The position numbers were made by a program, and so were the translations under genes. The notes beneath the pieces are model-generated. The model saw only the letters and a program-made list of their open reading frames with translations. It was not told the DNA's origin and did no database searches. From Thalassotalea fonticola (lineage in GTDB: Bacteria; Pseudomonadota; Gammaproteobacteria; Enterobacterales; Alteromonadaceae), in contig NZ_CP136600.1 in the NCBI RefSeq assembly GCF_032911225.1, positions 4,216,001 to 4,280,000 on the forward strand: DNA of 64,000 nucleotides, read 5' to 3'. Positions 8,396-23,752 of the stretch are shown piece after piece; position 1 is the stretch's first letter; every line of letters starts with the position of its first letter.

Positions 8396-10388
8396 AAAGG
8401 ACCGGCGCAATTACCAGAGACACAATTGCCATTACGTTAATTAAGATATTCATTGAAGGTCCTGAGGTATCTTTGAACGGGTCACCAACGGTATCACCTA
8501 CTACGGTTGCCGAGTGAGTATCGCTACCTTTACCGCCAAGGTTACCTTTTTCAACGTACTTTTTGGCGTTATCCCAAGCCCCACCAGCATTTGCCATCAT
8601 TAGTGCCATTAATACACAACCTAACAATGCACCACCTAGCATGCCACCCAGTGCTTGCGGGCTAATACCAAAACCAACAATTACCGGTACACTTACTGCT
8701 ATTACGCCGGGTAAAATCATCTTTTTCAGTGCTGCAGTTGTGGCTATATCAACACAACGAGCCGTATCAGGATCAGCTTTACCTTCAAGTAAGCCATCTA
8801 TCTCTCTAAACTGGCGACGAATTTCATGGATCATTTCAAATGCAGCATCACCAACAGCCGTCATCGTTAATGAAGCAATTAGAAATGGCACCATACCACC
8901 AATAAATAAGCCAATTAGCACCTGAGGATCGCCTAAATGTAAGCTGAAATCAGGAACTTTTAGAGTCATAGTTTCAACGTAAGCGGCAATAATAGCTAAT
9001 GCTGCTAGCGCAGCTGCGCCGATAGCAAAACCTTTACCTATGGCGGCGGTGGTATTGCCAAGTTCATCTAATGAATCAGTAATATTACGCGTTTCTTCAC
9101 CGAGGCCTGCCATTTCAGCAATGCCACCGGCATTATCAGCAACAGGTCCATAAGCATCAATTGCCATGGTAATACCGACAGTTGCCAACATACCTACCGC
9201 GGCAATACCTACACCATATAAGCCAGCCATTTGTGTTGAAGCAAAAATAATGGCACATATAGTTAAAATTGGTACGACAACAGATTCCATACCAACAGAA
9301 AGGCCGGTTATCATTACCGTTGCAGGTCCTGTTTCACCGGCTTGGGCTATCTTCTTAACTGGTGAGCTAGAAGTATAATATTCGGTTACCAAACCGATAA
9401 TGATACCGCCAATAGCACCGGCTAAAACTGCACCCCAAACTTTACTACTAATACCTAAAAACTCTATTGTGAAGTAAGAAGCTACGATAAATAATACTGC
9501 AGCAACAATTGTTCCGGTACGCAGCGCAAGCTCAGCTTTACTGGCGGACATAGATTTAACTAATAAAATGCCCAATATTGAACATATCAAACCGACAGAT
9601 GCTAGCATTAATGGCAAAGCCATAAGAGCCGAACGATCGCCTAAAGCTTCAACTGCCATTGTTGAGGCAATTGCTATTGAAGCAATCATGGAGCCACAAT
9701 AAGATTCAAATATATCAGAGCCCATACCAGCTACGTCACCGACATTATCACCAACATTATCAGCAATAACTCCTGGGTTTCTCGGGTCATCTTCTGGAAT
9801 ACCAGCCTCTATTTTACCGACTAAATCGGCACCAACATCGGCGCTTTTAGTAAAAATGCCACCGCCAACACGAGAAAACAGCGCAACGGAAGATGCACCC
9901 ATACCAAAACCATGAATATAATGCGTTGTGGTTGGATCTCCACCAAAATACCAATACAGCGTACCTAAGCCGATAAGGCCTAAAGATGCAACGCATAGCC
10001 CCATTACTGAACCGCCGAAAAACGCTACGGTCAATGCTGGCGCAGCACCTTTTTCATGAGCAGCATTAGTTGTTCTTACATTCGCTTTTGTTGCAGTGAA
10101 CATACCTATATAACCGGCAAGTGCAGAAGATACAGCACCAACAAAAAATGCTAGAGCAGTATTTGGATCAACAAACAGGTAAAGTAATACTAATAAAATA
10201 CCGGCAAAAATAAATAGCATCTTATATTCACGATGCATAAATACCATCGCACCGAGATGTATTTGATCAGCAATTTTCTTTAATGCCTCGCCTCCTGCAT
10301 CATATGATTTAATTATATTATAAAGAATGAATGCAAAAATAAGGCCTGCAACGCCAAGGGCCGGCGGCAAGTAAAACATGTTATCCAT
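8394..10388 (-). CDS. hppA: Membrane-bound ion-translocating pyrophosphatase, K+-dependent type
   Basis: HppA couples pyrophosphate hydrolysis to pumping of H+ and/or Na+ across the cytoplasmic membrane. The 664-residue form begins [12 protein letters not shown] with GGGG about 8 nt before the ATG; a longer frame to 10433 lacks such a site. The protein is almost entirely transmembrane helices (about 16) and carries the substrate motifs [20 protein letters not shown] and [20 protein letters not shown], and near the C-terminus the [15 protein letters not shown] motif. At residues 444-449 it reads GNTTAA. Alanine there (instead of lysine) marks the K+-dependent subgroup, which contains both Na+ and H+ pumps, so the pumped ion is not settled. 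The gene lies divergent from the soluble pyrophosphatase gene. Confidence 0.96.
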   Translation of the reverse strand: MDNMFYLPPALGVAGLIFAFILYNIIKSYDAGGEALKKIADQIHLGAMVFMHREYKMLFIFAGILLVLLYLFVDPNTALAFFVGAVSSALAGYIGMFTATKANVRTTNAAHEKGAAPALTVAFFGGSVMGLCVASLGLIGLGTLYWYFGGDPTTTHYIHGFGMGASSVALFSRVGGGIFTKSADVGADLVGKIEAGIPEDDPRNPGVIADNVGDNVGDVAGMGSDIFESYCGSMIASIAIASTMAVEALGDRSALMALPLMLASVGLICSILGILLVKSMSASKAELALRTGTIVAAVLFIVASYFTIEFLGISSKVWGAVLAGAIGGIIIGLVTEYYTSSSPVKKIAQAGETGPATVMITGLSVGMESVVVPILTICAIIFASTQMAGLYGVGIAAVGMLATVGITMAIDAYGPVADNAGGIAEMAGLGEETRNITDSLDELGNTTAAIGKGFAIGAAALAALAIIAAYVETMTLKVPDFSLHLGDPQVLIGLFIGGMVPFLIASLTMTAVGDAAFEMIHEIRRQFREIDGLLEGKADPDTARCVDIATTAALKKMILPGVIAVSVPVIVGFGISPQALGGMLGGALLGCVLMALMMANAGGAWDNAKKYVEKGNLGGKGSDTHSATVVGDTVGDPFKDTSGPSMNILINVMAIVSLVIAPVL

Positions 10389-10665
10389 AAAATCCCCGTT
10401 TATTATTGTTATTGGCCACAAAATCATATTCATGGCTTTGTTTTTTTTATATTCGATTAATGTGTTAAAAACACTACCGTATAGACATCAAAACAATGCG
10501 GTGGAGTACAACAAGAACACTTTTTATATAGAAGCAATATTTACATTACTCCTACCATTAATAAAAGTGTAGTTAAAAATGTTAAAATAAAGTTAATTTT
10601 CGGGTGCAGATCAGGAAAAAACACCGGTATTAGACTAAAGTTTTCAATTATTTGCTGAGAATAAG

Positions 10666-10693
10666 TCGAATTTTAAATAAAAGTCGTTATAAT
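10666..10693 (+). promoter_or_regulatory. Predicted sigma-70 promoter of ppa
   Basis: A consensus -10 box TATAAT at 10688-10693 is preceded by a weak -35 like TCGAAT at 10666-10671 with a 16-bp spacer. It lies 37 bp before the ppa ATG. The 10389-10665 stretch between hppA and ppa has no gene that I can support and would hold the hppA promoter on the other strand. Confidence 0.5.
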
Positions 10694-10730
10694 AACGCCC
10701 TTTAAATATTGTACTTAAGTGGGAAGAGCC

Positions 10731-11279
10731 ATGAGCCTTAATAGTGTACCAGCTGGTAAGAACTTACCAGAAGAAATAAACGTTATCATTGAAATTCCAG
10801 CACATGCTGATCCGGTAAAATACGAAGTAGATAAAGAATCAGGTGCTATTTTCGTAGACCGTTTCATGTCAACTTGTATGCACTACCCAACTAACTACGG
10901 TTATGTACCACACACTTTATCACTAGATGGTGACCCGGTAGATGTTTTAGTACCTACTCCTTTCCCATTATTAGCGGGTTCTGTTATTCGTTGTCGTCCA
11001 ATTGGTGTATTGAACATGACAGATGAGTCTGGTGAAGATGCCAAAATTTTAGCGGTTCCTGTTGATAAATTATCAACTATTTACCGTGGTATTGATGAAG
11101 CTACACAAATGCCAGAGCTTCTGTTAAACCAGATTTCTCACTTCTTTGAACATTACAAAGATCTTGAGCCAAACAAATGGGTTAAAATTGAAGGTTGGGC
11201 AGGTGCTCAAGCTGCAAAAGATGAAATCACATCAAGTGTTGCCCGTTATGAAGAAACAGAAGATAAACCAGCATTCTAA
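10731..11279 (+). CDS. ppa: Soluble inorganic pyrophosphatase (family I)
   Basis: Ppa hydrolyses cytoplasmic pyrophosphate to two phosphates, driving biosynthesis forward. The ATG at 10731 gives [16 protein letters not shown], which aligns with the start of the E. coli enzyme, and GGGAAG lies just upstream; a GTG 12 bp earlier is less likely. The protein is 182 residues. Family I metal and substrate motifs are clear: [25 protein letters not shown], and DGDPVDVLV with the three catalytic aspartates, then [10 protein letters not shown]. It is followed by a strong terminator. Its placement divergent from hppA puts soluble and membrane pyrophosphatases side by side. Confidence 0.97.
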   Translation: MSLNSVPAGKNLPEEINVIIEIPAHADPVKYEVDKESGAIFVDRFMSTCMHYPTNYGYVPHTLSLDGDPVDVLVPTPFPLLAGSVIRCRPIGVLNMTDESGEDAKILAVPVDKLSTIYRGIDEATQMPELLLNQISHFFEHYKDLEPNKWVKIEGWAGAQAAKDEITSSVARYEETEDKPAF

Positions 11280-11299
11280 TTGCGTGTATATGTTCTGTT

Positions 11300-11328
11300 A
11301 AAAAAAACCGCTTCGGCGGTTTTTTTTG
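11300..11328 (+). terminator. Intrinsic terminator of ppa
   Basis: AAAAAAACCGC and GCGGTTTTTTT form a stem around a stable TTCG tetraloop, followed by T residues, 20 bp after the ppa stop. Confidence 0.92.
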
Positions 11329-11387
11329 ATTTTGAAACCCCAAAAAAATACCTCGTTATCTAAAATTCATTCAAATAAAACAATTAA

Positions 11388-11406
11388 TTTAAACGATCGT
11401 TTGAAA
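11388..11406. promoter_or_regulatory. PsrA-like palindrome upstream of fadBA
   Basis: The core AAACGATCGTTT (11391-11402) is a perfect 12-bp palindrome, flanked to give TTTAAAC-GATC-GTTTGAAA. PsrA, a TetR-family repressor released by long-chain acyl-CoA, binds sites of the form (C/G)AAAC-N(2-4)-GTTT(G/C) upstream of beta-oxidation genes in Pseudomonas and Alteromonadales. The site lies about 145 bp before the fadB start. The assignment is inference from motif and context; no psrA gene is in the window. Confidence 0.6.
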
Positions 11407-11546
11407 AAATGGTTGCTTTGCTTAATTAGACAAGGCAAACTCAAGCATCTATAAATATAGCCATAAAGATAATTTACTCGTCATTTTTATTATACTTATG
11501 AATATAAAATACTTTTCAAACCTCATGAGAGCTAAGGAGTTTAGGG

Positions 11547-14896
<3,350 letters not shown>

Positions 14897-14928
14897 TAGC
14901 TAGTACTATTTGTTAACCAGTTAAATGT

Positions 14929-14957
14929 AAAAAGGGAAGCAATAAGCTTCCCTTTTT
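14929..14957 (+). terminator. Intrinsic terminator of fadBA
   Basis: AAAGGGAAGC and GCTTCCCTTT form a stem around an AATAA loop, followed by T residues, about 35 bp after the fadA stop. Confidence 0.9.
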
Positions 14958-14960
14958 TGA

Positions 14961-15060
14961 TTCAGGGATGAATCAACTTAGAATTACCATGGATGGTTTA
15001 AATTCTGTTAATTCAGGGATGAATCAACTTAGAATTACCATGGATGGTTTAAATTCTGTT
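14961..15060. repeat. Two tandem 51-bp repeat units with internal palindrome
   Basis: Unit one covers 14961-15011 and unit two 15012-15060. They are identical over the 49 shared bases, and a degraded third start follows at about 15061-15072. Within each unit, AGAATT-ACCA and TGGT-TTA-AATTCT can pair around TGGA. A related single copy lies at 3782-3819. The repeat sits between the fadBA terminator and the 3' end of the convergent gene at 15092. Confidence 0.85.
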
Positions 15061-15091
15061 CAATTTAGGGATTATCCCGTCCTGAAATAAG

Positions 15092-15820
15092 TTACATATT
15101 TAAGGCAAGTATATCGGCACCACCTTTAATCGCGGCATCTGTGGCTTCTTTTTCACTTAATCCTGATTGAATAGCATTATCAATAATTGCTCTTACATGT
15201 TCTTTGTCTAGAGACTTAACTGCAATCTCTACTACCTCATTACTTTGCTCAGGAAAATTATTAAAAGCATTATTCAGTAATGCAATGAACATATCAGGCA
15301 ACTCTTCAAATGCCATACCTATATAGCTAATAAAATCTTCAGGATAACTTTTAGCAGAGGCATTAACGATACTAGATGCCATTACCGGTTTTGTATTTAA
15401 TGCCATTCTAAAAATTGCGTGCTTATCTTCGGGATGAAGTTTACTTGCTACCAAGACAATATCATCGGCATAAGCAGGCTCTGCATTAATAGCAGTTTTG
15501 ATCACTTGCGCACAAGAAGCAACATCATGTTCTAACGCTAACTTAATAACGTCTTCGCTGTGATTTGGGTTTGCGTGCAATGCTCCTCTAATGATTTGTT
15601 TATACTGGCTCGGGTATTTAGTAAATGCTGTTTCCAATATAATATCATCGCCGTCAGGATAGCTTTTCAATAAGCTGCTAACACTGCGCTCAACTGATAT
15701 GTTTTTATCAACATGTTTTTCAAGTAACCTACCAAGGAACTTTTCTTTAGATTGTACATCTCCAGCTAACGCGATTGTGCTGGTTAACATGAGACTAATG
15801 GTAATTAATAGCGCTTTCAT
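15092..15820 (-). CDS. Exported alpha-helical repeat protein of unknown function
   Basis: This 242-residue protein has a standard signal peptide (MKALLITISLMLTSTIALA, cleavage after about residue 19). The mature part is predicted helical and built from repeats of roughly 33 residues, each holding a short helix, a Pro-containing turn (YPDGDD, NPNHSED, EPAYADD, HPEDKH, YPED, FPEQSNE) and a second helix. The pattern resembles helical solenoids such as TPR or Sel1 repeats but fits neither consensus. I do not recognise a family. It is a monocistronic gene upstream of and divergent from the rRNA operon. An adaptor role in the periplasm is possible but is speculation. Confidence 0.75.
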   Translation of the reverse strand: MKALLITISLMLTSTIALAGDVQSKEKFLGRLLEKHVDKNISVERSVSSLLKSYPDGDDIILETAFTKYPSQYKQIIRGALHANPNHSEDVIKLALEHDVASCAQVIKTAINAEPAYADDIVLVASKLHPEDKHAIFRMALNTKPVMASSIVNASAKSYPEDFISYIGMAFEELPDMFIALLNNAFNNFPEQSNEVVEIAVKSLDKEHVRAIIDNAIQSGLSEKEATDAAIKGGADILALNM

Positions 15821-16037
15821 TTCTTGTTCACTTATTTTAGTAAATCAACGGCTTTTAAAGCCTTATAGTTTTTAGTACATATATCTAACTATAAGTTCAA
15901 TATTTAAGCAATAGTCCATTTGGGTAAAAAATGTGTTAAATATTGGTGGTGAGTGTAAGTATTTTGTTGGTAAAAGTTGTTTCTAGTATAAATATCAAGC
16001 GAAAAAACATTTATTTTAATTTATTTGCAAAAAGGTA

Positions 16038-16065
16038 TTGACGGCGGCGCAAAAATCCCTAAAAT
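16038..16065 (+). promoter_or_regulatory. rRNA operon promoter P1
   Basis: TTGACG at 16038-16043, a 16-bp spacer and TAAAAT at 16060-16065, followed by GCGCATCCACTTC. The GC-rich discriminator (GCGC) is typical of stringently controlled rRNA promoters. The 15821-16037 stretch upstream is AT-rich and may contain UP elements; no gene is seen there. Confidence 0.8.
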
Positions 16066-16219
16066 GCGCATCCACTTCCACAGGGAATCTCACCAAGTTA
16101 CGGTAACGTTACTGCAGAGCAACCAACGGTAAGTTGTGTAGATAGTTTGTAATGATGAAGGTAAGTTTTACTGAGTTGCAAACGACAACAATTAAATTCG
16201 AAATTATTGAAATTAACTG

Positions 16220-16247
16220 TTGACATCAACACTGGATGACGTACAAT
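16220..16247 (+). promoter_or_regulatory. rRNA operon promoter P2
   Basis: TTGACA at 16220-16225, a 16-bp spacer and TACAAT at 16242-16247, followed by the same GCGCATCCACTTC discriminator and start region as P1. This is a second tandem rrn promoter 182 bp downstream of the first. Confidence 0.85.
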
Positions 16248-16331
16248 GCGCATCCACTTCAGGCAAGGCTACTAGCCGGTTTGAAGCAAAAGAGACTAAC
16301 GAATGCGATTAGCTCTTCGTTCGAATAGAAC

Positions 16332-16367
16332 GGTTCTTTAACAATTAGTTATCATGCAATTTGTGTG
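16332..16367 (+). promoter_or_regulatory. boxA antitermination site and 5' arm of the 16S processing stem
   Basis: GGTTCTTTAACAAT at 16332-16345 is a boxA bound by the Nus antitermination complex. Directly after it, bases 16350-16367 are the exact reverse complement of 18158-18175 downstream of 16S, forming the long stem cleaved by RNase III. Confidence 0.8.
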
Positions 16368-16570
16368 GGCACTCACATTAAGATTGATTTACAACATAGA
16401 TACCTCGGTATCGAAATCACTTAATGATGATGAACACACAAACAAATTAATTTTTCTTTATTTAGCGATGAGGATTAATTAGTACGTTTAGTATCATTCG
16501 CTTCGATTGATACGAAACATTCAGAATTCATTGAGTAGCATCGCTTGTCGATGCATATGTAACAACTTTT

Positions 16571-18113
<1,543 letters not shown>

Positions 18114-18659
18114 CCTTAAGTAGACAACTTAATGAGAGCGCAAGCTCTGCGAGTGTTCACACAAATTGCATGATAACGATTGAAGAATGAGTGAGGCAGA
18201 ATGTCTCCTGAATTTATTTCAGGATCTCCATTAGCCCACTGAGAATTCAAAACTAAATAGAACCTGAAACAAGTTCAGGAAGTAGATATTTAGTTTTGAG
18301 TTTTTAACTCAAATTAATGCCGAGTGCGTGCATTGATTATTTCTTTAACAATTTGGAAAGCTGATATTAAACCCGGTGATTTGTGTTTATGACCTCCAAT
18401 CATAAACGTCAGCAAATCACCACGATAAACAATTTATTGTTTATCACTGAGTTGTTTTATACAACAACTCAACATTATAACTAGCAACTCTTATCGTGTT
18501 GTTAGTTGTTCTTACTCAAGGCTCACAGTTGTTTGTGAGTTTGACACCTAAGTTAAATTGGGATGTCAACATTCTTATGAATGCGTGAAAATGTCAGACT
18601 TGCAACTTAGTTCGGTTTAGTCACCGAACAGTCTTAAAGGAAACTTTTTGGGGTTGTAT
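18114..18659 (+). other. 16S-23S internal transcribed spacer without tRNA genes
   Basis: This 546-nt spacer holds no tRNA-Ile, tRNA-Ala or tRNA-Glu; no T-loop GTTCGAATC-like motif is found. It contains the 3' arm of the 16S processing stem (18158-18175), a hairpin TCCTGAA/TTCAGGA near 18207, a compound hairpin with perfect 13-bp arms (18247-18259 and 18287-18299) and an inner CCTGAA/TTCAGG stem, a second boxA (TTCTTTAACAAT at about 18341) and, at its end, the 5' arm of the 23S processing stem. Confidence 0.85.
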
Positions 18660-21548
<2,889 letters not shown>

Positions 21549-21761
21549 ACAACACCCAAGCAGTTTTGTTTGAGGCTGTATGGTCTGACAAAGAAATGTG
21601 GAAACACATCACGCATTAAAGAATAGAGTAAGTACGGTTTAATATTGTTTTTTCCAAATTAGTTAGAAGACTGATGCTCGGTAAGTGTCAGTAGGGCCTG
21701 AAATGAATTCAGGACAAAAAACTTCTAGCAAGCAAAAGAGCTTCTTTTGCGAAACGTTTTT

Positions 21762-21880
21762 TGTCTGGCGACAATAGCACTGTGGAACCACCTGATCCCA
21801 TGCCGAACTCAGAAGTGAAACGCAGTTGCGCCGATGGTAGTGTGGGAGTTCCCATGTGAGAGTAGGTCATCGCCAGGCTC
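21762..21880 (+). rRNA. rrf: 5S ribosomal RNA, copy 1
   Basis: About 119 nt, starting TGTCTGGCGACAATAGC and ending TCGCCAGGCTC, with the conserved CCATGCCGAACTCAGAAGTG segment. Helix I uses CTGGCGA/TCGCCAG. It lies 213 bp after 23S; the space between contains a CCTGAA/TTCAGG hairpin near 21701. Confidence 0.97.
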
Positions 21881-21887
21881 CTAATTC

Positions 21888-21916
21888 AAAAAGCCCGTTC
21901 AATGAACGGGCTTTTT
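21888..21916 (+). terminator. Intrinsic terminator between the two 5S genes
   Basis: AAAAAGCCCGTTC and GAACGGGCTTTTT form a perfect stem around AAT. It follows 5S copy 1 and precedes copy 2, so copy 2 is either read by read-through or from its own promoter. Confidence 0.88.
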
Positions 21917-22045
21917 ACTCTAAGTTTTAAGATAAGTTATTTTAACAAAGCTAATTTATCTTAACGTTTAGAAATTCTGATACATGCTCAGCATCTGTCA
22001 GGAGACCCTGAAATGAATTCAGGGTGTTACTAACGTAACAGTTTT

Positions 22046-22164
22046 TGTCTAGCGACAATAGCACTGTGGAACCACCTGAACCCATGCCGAACTCAGAAGT
22101 GAAACGCAGTTGCGCCGATGGTAGTGTGGGAGTTCCCATGTGAGAGTAGGTCATCGCTAGGCTT
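22046..22164 (+). rRNA. rrf: 5S ribosomal RNA, copy 2
   Basis: About 119 nt and nearly identical to copy 1. Three differences are visible in the body: helix I is CTAGCGA/TCGCTAG (a compensatory G-C to A-T change), and CCTGAACCC replaces CCTGATCCC. The segment before it again carries CCTGAAATGAATTCAGG, so the duplication included the processing hairpin. Confidence 0.97.
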
Positions 22165-22173
22165 CCAATTCAG

Positions 22174-22204
22174 AAAAGGCCCGCACAATGTGCGGGCCTT
22201 TTTG
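22174..22204 (+). terminator. Intrinsic terminator of the rRNA operon
   Basis: AAAAGGCCCGCACA and TGTGCGGGCCTTTTT form a stem with a short AAT-like loop after 5S copy 2. The 22205-22812 interval that follows has no gene and holds two diverged repeat copies. Confidence 0.9.
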
Positions 22205-22281
22205 CATTTGGAAACCTAGCTCGACCTACTTCTTTGCAGTCATAGCATTGCGTATCCAACCTAAGCACGCTTCTGCCTTAT

Positions 22282-22435
22282 GAGGTCCCCGATATCGCTA
22301 AAGCTCTTCGAGGATGACGTGGTGTAAGTTAACAACCATCGCGTATACTCAAATATTTTCAAAAGAATACTCCGTCACCGACATAATGCGTTCATGCCTG
22401 AATCTGTCGGCATTAGCACTTCCTGTACATCATTC
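22282..22435. repeat. Diverged copy A of a dispersed palindromic repeat
   Basis: This stretch aligns base for base over long runs with 22515-22670; shared blocks include CCGTCACCGACATAATGCG. It keeps the inner hairpin of the family (TCCCCGA/TCGAGGA) but lacks the left terminal inverted repeat seen in copy B. It appears to be a partial, non-coding element. Confidence 0.75.
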
Positions 22436-22508
22436 CGCAATGCTCTTGTGCGGAACCTACTGCCGCGTATTGTGCTTTGAATGTATATGCTTTTAAAACC
22501 ACAACATA

Positions 22509-22750
22509 CTGGAGGAGGTCCCGGATATCGCTTAAGCTCTTCCGGGATGACATGGTTTAAGTTAACTTGCAGCGTGTATGCTTCAAATACATTTAGAATA
22601 AATATGCCGTCACCGACATAATGCGTTCATCCCTGAACCTGTCGACATTAGCACTTACTGTACGTCATTCTAGACGACGACTGCAAGGATGCAGGAGGTA
22701 GAGCAATGCAGGAGCAATTGCCGAGTAACGAGATTTGGGACCTCCTTCAG
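22509..22750. repeat. MITE-like element (copy B) with 14-bp terminal inverted repeats
   Basis: CTGGAGGAGGTCCC at 22509-22522 faces GGGACCTCCTTCAG at 22737-22750, reverse complements at 13 of 14 positions. Inside is a hairpin TCCCGGA/TCCGGGA and the block shared with copy A. It is 242 bp and has no coding potential that I can support. It ends about 60 bp before the stop of the mscS-family gene. Confidence 0.7.
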
Positions 22751-22812
22751 GATATAGTGTGCATTTAAATAATAGCGCTTTAAGCCTGCTAGTTTATCTA
22801 TATAATGTTTAA

Positions 22813-23742
22813 CTAATTTACAGCGCGCTGAACGGTATTCATAACTTGCATTGATGGTGCTAGGATATTGGCTTTTCTAAACTCCTCATTAACTCGTAGA
22901 GTAATGTCGGTTTCGAGCGCTTTTTCATACTTGGTATCGAGCACATACACTTTTAAAGTGAGTTTATAGGCAATGAAATTATTAGTTAATACTTGGCAAA
23001 TTAATACGTTGATAGGTTTGTTTAGGTAAGCGAATTTACTTAATGCGGCACATTCCCGAATAATCCCCTGTGCTTGTGATAAATCTTCATCTATTCCTAT
23101 ATGGAAGATAATGGCAACTTGCATATCTAACTCGCCGTAGTTGCCACATGAGGTAAGTTGATTTAAAAACGTATTGTTAGGAATCGTTACTACATTATCA
23201 TCGAGGGTATTCATTTTTACAGACCGCAAGCCAATAGCCACAATATCCCCATACTCACCGCCGAATAGTACCCTGTCGCCTACTTGAAATGGTCTATCGA
23301 ACATTATGATAATGCCGGCAACTACAGACGCCGCTAAATCTTTCATTGCAAAACCAACTGCAACTGCTAAAGTACCACCAAGAATTGCTAGCAGCTCTTT
23401 GCTAAATTCAAAGCTCATTAGTACGGCTGTTGATATCGCAAAGAAATAAATTAGAAACTGGAAAAATACTAATGCTTTTTGCAGCAACAAACGTCGCTCT
23501 GCAAATACTTCACTTAAGTCGTTTACCACGGTTTTTACTACCTTTAGTATTGCCCAAACAACAATAAATAAAATGACTGACATAAATAAACCGCCGGGTT
23601 TAACTACTTCAGCTAGTGTGGTTATCACTTGTAGCTCTTTTGAGTCAGGAATAGCCATTTGCGCATTAGCAGGTAATGCTATGAGCAAAGTGAAAATAAG
23701 TAACCCGCTAGTCTTTAAAAGCTGTACTATTTTAACAATCAT
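22813..23742 (-). CDS. MscS-family mechanosensitive ion channel
   Basis: This 309-residue protein begins with a signal-peptide-like segment ending in PANAQ (about residue 28), then transmembrane helices near 48-70, 85-112 and a third pore-lining helix containing GGTLAVAVGFAMKDLAASVVAGIIIMF-like residues (about 117-145), typical of MscS TM3. The beta domain follows with DRPFQVGDRV and VTIPNNTFLNQ. MscS channels open under membrane tension to release solutes during osmotic downshift. The gene starts 10 bp after a membrane NTPase gene on the same strand, with AGAGGA as ribosome binding site, so the two are probably co-transcribed. It is close to E. coli MscS in core length. Confidence 0.9.
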   Translation of the reverse strand: MIVKIVQLLKTSGLLIFTLLIALPANAQMAIPDSKELQVITTLAEVVKPGGLFMSVILFIVVWAILKVVKTVVNDLSEVFAERRLLLQKALVFFQFLIYFFAISTAVLMSFEFSKELLAILGGTLAVAVGFAMKDLAASVVAGIIIMFDRPFQVGDRVLFGGEYGDIVAIGLRSVKMNTLDDNVVTIPNNTFLNQLTSCGNYGELDMQVAIIFHIGIDEDLSQAQGIIRECAALSKFAYLNKPINVLICQVLTNNFIAYKLTLKVYVLDTKYEKALETDITLRVNEEFRKANILAPSMQVMNTVQRAVN

Positions 23743-23752
23743 GTTTTGTCCT

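Noticed and set aside
8563..8925. A 120-codon frame on the plus strand opposite hppA
   Set aside because: It is the complement of a highly conserved membrane-protein gene, lacks a ribosome binding site and has no recognisable domain.
18114..18659. Possible tRNA-Ile or tRNA-Ala genes in the 16S-23S spacer
   Set aside because: No cloverleaf, no GTTCGAATC-like T-loop and no conserved tRNA start was found; the hairpins present are simple stems.
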